A stretch of DNA of 18,115 bases from an uncultured Alistipes sp. (lineage in GTDB: Bacteria; Bacteroidota; Bacteroidia; Bacteroidales; Rikenellaceae), in the NCBI GenBank assembly GCA_900769445.1, contig CAAGGR010000126.1, positions 1 to 18,115 of the forward strand, given 5' to 3'. The translations under genes and the position numbers were made by a program. Under the pieces are notes generated by a model. That model was given only the letters and a program-made list of their open reading frames with translations, made no database searches and was not told where the DNA came from. Shown piece after piece: positions 13,971 through 18,115 of the stretch. The first letter of the stretch is position 1, and each line of letters starts with the position of its first letter.

Positions 13971-15284
13971 GTGGACTTCTCTCTAATAGATAACTTTTCC
14001 ATCCCAAACGGCAATGTGAGCGTGCTTCACAACGGACATGATATCTTGTGGTATGCAAAGCTGCCAGCAGCCTACACCGAGCTTGACTATATCGAGGGCA
14101 CGGGTACCCAGTGGATAGACACAGGTGTTTACGGCAATCAGGACATTGGCATAGACGTTACCTATCAATATCCCGATTACGTCTCATCAAGTGCCAGTGC
14201 AAGAATCATCGGCACACGCGAGACCTCATCAGGTGCAACGGGTTCATGTTGCTTCGTCTCCACATCTACGGGCGAAGCTCGTGGCACGATGTGGTTTGCC
14301 ACGAACAACGTTCAGCTTGCGAGTGGGCAGAGGCCTTCGCTTAACAAGCTCGTGAACAACATCCAATCGAACGTGAACAATGACAAGGCATTTTATCTAA
14401 ACGGAACGCTCATGTTCACGGGAAACGATACGCCATTCACGGGCACGCTACCTATACCTATTTTCAGAAACGCATCGCTTTCGACCTACTCAGACCCCGG
14501 GTGTGTCAGGGTGTATAGAGTGATCATCTATGATGATGGTGTTCCCATAAGGATGTTCGTACCAGCTTTGAGGAACTCAGACAATGCGGGTGGCATGTAC
14601 GAGATGTTTACCAACTCGTTCTATGGCAACTCTGGAACTGGTGACTTCCACTATGACGGGTATGTTCCGTCAGGATATCGCAGCACGCAGTTTGTCGAGG
14701 GTGACGGTAGCCATTACATTGACACGCTCATCACGCCAACGCAAACGACGGATTGGGAAGTCGATTTTCAACTAACTAACATCAGCGAATACAGCAGCGA
14801 AACAACCACCGTGTCAGGAAACACGTTCGGTGTCATGCAGACAAACGGATCATATTACAACCGTGACCACTTCGGCTATTGGCACAACCGAACAACACCA
14901 GAGGGCTGGTGGCTTGGCATGGGCTACAAGACGGGTGCGGGAGACGCAACACACTACCGTGTCACAAACATATCGGGCGATTGGCTGTCACGCCACAAGA
15001 TACGCACAGACAAGGCCAATCTGACGGCATACCTAGACGATACGGAAATACAACCAAGCTTTAGTATTACGACCGTTGGGACATACAATGATACCGTCAC
15101 GTTCACGCTTTTGGGTAGGCGCACTTCGGCGTCATTGGTACAGATGTGCAAACAAAAGGTCTTCGGCGCGAAGTTCTGGGAAAGCGGGTCTCTCATCGCT
15201 GACATGGTGCCCGTACAAAAGATTTCAGACTCAAGCTTTGCGATGTATGACAAGATTAGAGACACTATTTATTCATTGGTCTAA
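13971..15284 (+). CDS. Tail adhesin with two tandem LamG/concanavalin-like domains (437 aa)
   Basis: The start is GTG 13971 after AGGGGGTG (13959-13966), 10 bases past the fibre stop. An N-terminal strip of about 30 residues leads to domain 1 (about 35-225), which begins YTELDYIEGTGTQWIDTG. Domain 2 (about 229-437) begins with the related GYRSTQFVEGDGSHYIDT. Both show the beta-sandwich pattern of concanavalin-like domains, including NGTLMFTGN or LDDTEIQP turns and late VYRVIIYDDG or GAKFWESGSLI strands. The opening motif resembles the LPxEYxELEYIESTGTQYIDT domains widespread in gut phage and surface proteins. It probably binds host surface glycan. The receptor is unknown. Confidence 0.75.
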   Translation: MDFSLIDNFSIPNGNVSVLHNGHDILWYAKLPAAYTELDYIEGTGTQWIDTGVYGNQDIGIDVTYQYPDYVSSSASARIIGTRETSSGATGSCCFVSTSTGEARGTMWFATNNVQLASGQRPSLNKLVNNIQSNVNNDKAFYLNGTLMFTGNDTPFTGTLPIPIFRNASLSTYSDPGCVRVYRVIIYDDGVPIRMFVPALRNSDNAGGMYEMFTNSFYGNSGTGDFHYDGYVPSGYRSTQFVEGDGSHYIDTLITPTQTTDWEVDFQLTNISEYSSETTTVSGNTFGVMQTNGSYYNRDHFGYWHNRTTPEGWWLGMGYKTGAGDATHYRVTNISGDWLSRHKIRTDKANLTAYLDDTEIQPSFSITTVGTYNDTVTFTLLGRRTSASLVQMCKQKVFGAKFWESGSLIADMVPVQKISDSSFAMYDKIRDTIYSLV

Positions 15285-15301
15285 AGGGAGGTTTTTTTCA
15301 A

Positions 15302-17092
15302 ATGGCAGTCACTCAGTACATCGGCGCACGATATGTGCCACTGTTCGCAGATCCAATCGAGTGGGACGATGAGCGGGCCTATGAGCCACTAACCATTGTG
15401 GTGCATCGTGGCAATTCCTACACGTCGCGGCAGTCGGTTCCCATTGGAATCGACATTTCTGAAGAGGAATTTTGGGCCTTGACTGGCAACTATGATGCTC
15501 AGGTGGAGCAGTACCGAAACGAGGTTCAGACCTTCAACAACCGCATCACGGCTAACACAAATGCCAATGCAGCTCAGGATGAGCAGCTTGCAGGGACAAC
15601 GGAAAGCGGGCTCAAGACGCTCATCACCACAAATGCCGCTGACATTGACGCTCTGGAAGCTCAGACGGCAGGAACGACGGAAAGCGGGCTCAAGACGCTC
15701 ATCACCACAAATGCCGCTGACATTGACGCTCTGGAAGCTCAGACGGGCGCGACGAGCCCGAGCGGGCTTCTCACTCTCATCCAGGACAACAAGGCCGCTA
15801 TTGACGATCTTGCAAGCAAGCCAAGCACGATATGGGCTGAGGGTGCACGTCCGATTCTGAGGTACGAGGTGCCCATTGGCGAGAACATCCAAGGTGGTAC
15901 CTACTTCGAGCAGAACGGCACACCATACTATGCCGTTGCACGAATCGTGAGCGGACAGGTTGCCACTAAGGTGGATATCTTCAACCTATCGACGCAACAG
16001 CTCGTGAGTACATGCACGGGAACGTTTGCTCATGGTAACTCGCTGTCATATGACAGTGGCCATCTTTACGTGGGCGGTGCCGACGATAGCACCACGATTA
16101 CGGAGATTGACGTTACGAGCATCTCCACACCATACGTGTCGCGCAGCTTCGACTTGGCAGCAATAGGAGAGGTCAAAGTTTGGGCATTCGGTGTCTATGA
16201 CGATGATCATTTCTGGTACACACCGAACAACAACGCTATCTACCTATGCACGCGCGACATTAATGATAAAACGCTTCTTTGCTATGCCGTCAATCCTGAC
16301 TACATGGCAGCGGTACAGCAGGGCATGAGCTATGACCGCGAGACTGACACATTCATCTCTTGCAAGAGCAGCTATTTCGTGATGTTCAACAGCACTGGAC
16401 TAATGACGGGTGGCTACCGTCTCAACTGGCAGTATGGTTATGTCTTCACGGCTGAGGTCGAACAGGCAACAATGGTGAATGGTAAAGTCTACTTCAACAA
16501 CAACGCTACCATTGGCCTACCTGCTGGCTTCACGGACTATAAGCGAGTCAATGCGGTATTCGAATGGGATATCTCGCATCCCATCTTCACGGAGCCCTTC
16601 GTCATGCCCTTGGGAGCAAGGCAGATCTACATTGACGCAGACCAGCCAAAGATTCCGAACTTTGACCGTGTGGCTCCCGATCGTTGGCACTATCCGCTAG
16701 ACGCAGCTGCATACATGCTTGCTCATCCCGAGGGTGGCCGTGGTGTAACGGTTGCTACTGACACACCATTTGTGCTCATCATCCCACCAACGGTAAATTC
16801 AGTGTCGCTTGGCAACAAGGGTGTCGGTGGTGTCGCGCTCATGAACGGTGCAGACGTGTATCTCACGGGCAACGTTGCTTATTCGTCAAGCACTCCCGAG
16901 ACGGCCATGCTGACAACCACGCTTGACGGACGAAAGCTACTTTGCTCAGGCCGTGGAAACATGTTCACGTTCTTTGGTACTTCACCGACCGACGAATCGG
17001 TTTGGATCTACAACATGTATGGTGGTGCCTCGGTAGCAACGTCTGGAAAGCTTGAGTTCGTTCGTGGTACTGGTGCGAAGATAGCCCTTTAG
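15302..17092 (+). CDS. Tail appendage/spike protein with beta-propeller-like body (596 aa)
   Basis: GGGAGG (15289-15294) lies before ATG 15302. The N-terminal 75 residues (VTQYIGARYVPLFADPIEW, then YEPLTIVVHRGNSYTS) are a virion-anchor type domain often seen at the head of gut phage tail proteins. Residues 76-180 are a coiled, repetitive stalk including an almost perfect 26-residue duplication. From about residue 185 the chain shows propeller-like blades (HGNSLSYDSGHLYVGG, QGMSYDRETDTFISCKSS, TMVNGKVYFNN). The last 130 residues are Gly/Val/Thr-rich and may form a beta-helical tip. Position and size correspond to the phi29 appendage gp12, but similarity to gp12 itself is not evident. It may be a receptor-binding or glycan-degrading spike; no catalytic residues can be named. 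Confidence 0.75.
   Translation: MAVTQYIGARYVPLFADPIEWDDERAYEPLTIVVHRGNSYTSRQSVPIGIDISEEEFWALTGNYDAQVEQYRNEVQTFNNRITANTNANAAQDEQLAGTTESGLKTLITTNAADIDALEAQTAGTTESGLKTLITTNAADIDALEAQTGATSPSGLLTLIQDNKAAIDDLASKPSTIWAEGARPILRYEVPIGENIQGGTYFEQNGTPYYAVARIVSGQVATKVDIFNLSTQQLVSTCTGTFAHGNSLSYDSGHLYVGGADDSTTITEIDVTSISTPYVSRSFDLAAIGEVKVWAFGVYDDDHFWYTPNNNAIYLCTRDINDKTLLCYAVNPDYMAAVQQGMSYDRETDTFISCKSSYFVMFNSTGLMTGGYRLNWQYGYVFTAEVEQATMVNGKVYFNNNATIGLPAGFTDYKRVNAVFEWDISHPIFTEPFVMPLGARQIYIDADQPKIPNFDRVAPDRWHYPLDAAAYMLAHPEGGRGVTVATDTPFVLIIPPTVNSVSLGNKGVGGVALMNGADVYLTGNVAYSSSTPETAMLTTTLDGRKLLCSGRGNMFTFFGTSPTDESVWIYNMYGGASVATSGKLEFVRGTGAKIAL
15590..15745 (+). repeat. Near-perfect 78-base tandem duplication in the appendage gene
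   Basis: Bases 15590-15667 and 15668-15745 are adjacent copies that differ at only two positions within the first dozen bases. Each encodes 26 residues beginning AGTTESGLKTLITTN. A diverged third unit (GATSPSGLLTLIQDN) follows to about 15810. Confidence 0.95.
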
Positions 17093-17102
17093 GAGGTCTC
17101 AC

Positions 17103-17819
17103 ATGCTCAAGGGTATAGACATTTCCAGCTGGCAGGATGATATAGACCTCAGAAGTGTCATCGAGTCAAACGACCTTAACTTTGTGGTGATAAAGGCAAC
17201 AGAGGGATCCATCTACGTTGAATCCACGTGTGACTATTGGGTTCAGACGTGCAAGACGATGCACAAGCTTTGGGGCTTCTATCACTTTGCATTTGGTGGA
17301 TCCAACACGCCCGAGGAAGAGGCCGAGTGGTTCTATGCCAATTGTTTCAACTACTTTGGTCAAGGTGTGCCGGTGCTCGATATCGAGAAGAACACCATTG
17401 ACGATTGGGGAACATGGTGCCAGCGCTTCGTTGACAGGCTCCATGCCCTGAGTGGTGTGTATCCTCTTATCTATTGCAGCTCTTCTCAGCTTGGAAGGTT
17501 CAATGGCACACAGTTGCCCAAGACATGCGGTTTGTGGGTTGCCCAGTACCCATACTATGCTCATGGCTACGATGATATCGTCTACGATGATGGCTGCTGG
17601 CCATGGGAGTTCGTGGCTGTATGGCAGTTCACGAGCCAAGGGCTTTTGGACGGTTACCCACACTATCTTGATCTTAACTATGCCTACATGGATGAAGAGG
17701 CATGGCACAAGTACGCAGATCCAGAAGGTAACGCTGAGTCAGGTAACACGGGCACCATCGTGCAGCCTACTCACGTTTTTGATGATGAGTCTATGCACGT
17801 GGAGGTAACGCTGAAATGA
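17103..17819 (+). CDS. Endolysin, GH25 muramidase (238 aa)
   Basis: It cuts the glycan backbone of peptidoglycan for lysis. The GH25 motifs are all visible in order: GIDISSW (D6), KATEG (31-35), GFYHFA (58-63), VLDIE with the catalytic pair D93 and E95, WVAQY (145-149), WQFTS (174-178) and DLN (190-192). AGGAGGT (17092-17098) precedes ATG 17103. The catalytic domain ends near residue 205, and only about 30 residues follow (ending THVFDDESMHVEVTLK), too few for a normal cell-wall-binding domain. There is no signal peptide, so export depends on the holin genes downstream, the first of which overlaps this stop as ATGA. Confidence 0.95.
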   Translation: MLKGIDISSWQDDIDLRSVIESNDLNFVVIKATEGSIYVESTCDYWVQTCKTMHKLWGFYHFAFGGSNTPEEEAEWFYANCFNYFGQGVPVLDIEKNTIDDWGTWCQRFVDRLHALSGVYPLIYCSSSQLGRFNGTQLPKTCGLWVAQYPYYAHGYDDIVYDDGCWPWEFVAVWQFTSQGLLDGYPHYLDLNYAYMDEEAWHKYADPEGNAESGNTGTIVQPTHVFDDESMHVEVTLK

Positions 17820-17920
17820 TTGGACTAAAAGAGTTCTTCCTGTTCGAGTTTACAGCACTCAGCATATCGTTGGCTCTCGTGATTGGAGCTATAAAGGGGG
17901 TTGATAAGCATGGAGATTGA
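17816..17920 (+). CDS. Tiny single-span membrane protein, lysis cassette (34 aa)
   Basis: ATG 17816 overlaps the endolysin stop (ATGA), and GGAGGT (17801-17806) lies 9 bases upstream. The 34 residues are MIGLKEFFLFEFTALSISLA and so on, with one membrane segment (about 7-26) and a short charged tail (KGVDKHGD). The frame overlaps the next gene by 11 bases. Both binding site and overlaps support real translation. A small holin or a holin regulator is likely from context, but no family is recognised. Confidence 0.65.
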   Translation: MIGLKEFFLFEFTALSISLALVIGAIKGVDKHGD

Positions 17921-18115
17921 CATTAGCACCATCACGCAGCTCATCAATGGTGTGGGTTTCCCCATCGTTGCGTGTGGTGCGCTGTTCTGGATGCTCAACA
18001 ATTCGTTCAAGCAGATGCAGGACACGCTTACTAATCTGACATGCACGCTTGACGATATGCGAGAGAGCTTAGACAAGATTACGGACAGGCTAGATAAGAT
18101 TGAGAGAGAGTCCTA
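17910..18115 (+). CDS. Holin-like protein, cut by the window end (68 aa seen)
   Basis: ATG 17910 follows GGGGG (17896-17900) by 9 bases. One membrane span (about residues 11-30, LINGVGFPIVACGALFWML) is followed by a charged helical tail with heptad spacing (LTNLTCTLDDMRESLDKITDRLDKIE). A short N-terminus, a single VGFPI-type span and a coiled cytoplasmic tail are typical of BhlA/YvrJ-type phage holins. The window ends after two bases (TA) of the next codon, which would be a stop if A or G follows, so the visible protein is probably almost complete. Confidence 0.75.
   Translation, partial: MEIDISTITQLINGVGFPIVACGALFWMLNNSFKQMQDTLTNLTCTLDDMRESLDKITDRLDKIERES

Noticed and set aside
15590..15810. 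Possible CRISPR-like repeat array
   Set aside because: Units are contiguous, coding and in frame with no unique spacers; a protein repeat.
15389..15892. Leftward frame of 167 residues with an internal repeat
   Set aside because: The repeat is only the antisense image of the 78-base duplication in the appendage gene.

Overview
The window looks like almost the whole genome (about 18.1 kb) of a small phi29-type podovirus: a linear, protein-primed virus with a short tail. The diagnostic set is all present: a terminal protein directly before a protein-primed family B DNA polymerase, a gp16-type packaging ATPase, and homologues of the phi29 major capsid protein (with C-terminal Ig-like domain), tail knob gp9, connector gp10 and lower collar gp11. 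These are followed by fibre/appendage genes and a GH25 lysin with a holin. The host should be Gram-positive, judging from the phage lineage, the GH25 muramidase, and strong AGGAGG or AGGGGGTG ribosome binding sites before nearly every gene. The adhesin-like fibre domains are of a kind common in gut phages. A more exact host cannot be read from the sequence. No terminal inverted repeat is visible, and the last gene is cut by the right edge, so the true genome ends are probably missing.

Layout. At the left end one small gene runs leftward (93-314) into its own terminator (20-56). A divergent regulatory region (315-460) holds at least one near-consensus rightward promoter. Everything else runs rightward. 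The replication block is a small beta-rich protein (461-799), a probable ssDNA-binding protein (815-1240), a terminator, a short protein whose C-terminus resembles the DnaN sliding clamp (1315-1884), terminal protein (1896-2750), DNA polymerase (2758-5307) and packaging ATPase (5304-6422). A 192-base non-coding gap follows. It contains a foldable RNA candidate (6421-6521) whose two hairpin loops are complementary over four bases, as in the phi29 packaging RNA. It also contains a TATAAT promoter and a terminator hairpin that overlap each other.

The late block is scaffold (6615-6938), major capsid protein (6952-8358), a hairpin, tail knob (8433-11063), a 52-residue overlapped gene (11063-11221), connector (11208-12167), lower collar (12148-12732), a minor virion protein (12744-13310), a coiled-coil fibre (13307-13960), a tandem LamG-like adhesin (13971-15284) and an appendage protein with a 78-base tandem duplication (15302-17092). 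The lysis cassette is GH25 muramidase (17103-17819), a 34-residue membrane peptide (17816-17920) and a truncated holin-like gene (17910-end).

How the genes work together. Terminal protein and polymerase replicate the linear genome with SSB support, possibly with the clamp-like protein. Scaffold and capsid protein build the prohead on the gp10 connector. The ATPase, perhaps with an RNA from the adjacent gap, packages DNA. Lower collar, knob and fibres complete the tail, and the muramidase and holin release progeny. The most interesting candidates are the pRNA-like element, the clamp-like protein, the promoter/terminator overlap and the duplicated DNA-binding-like segment of the terminal protein.
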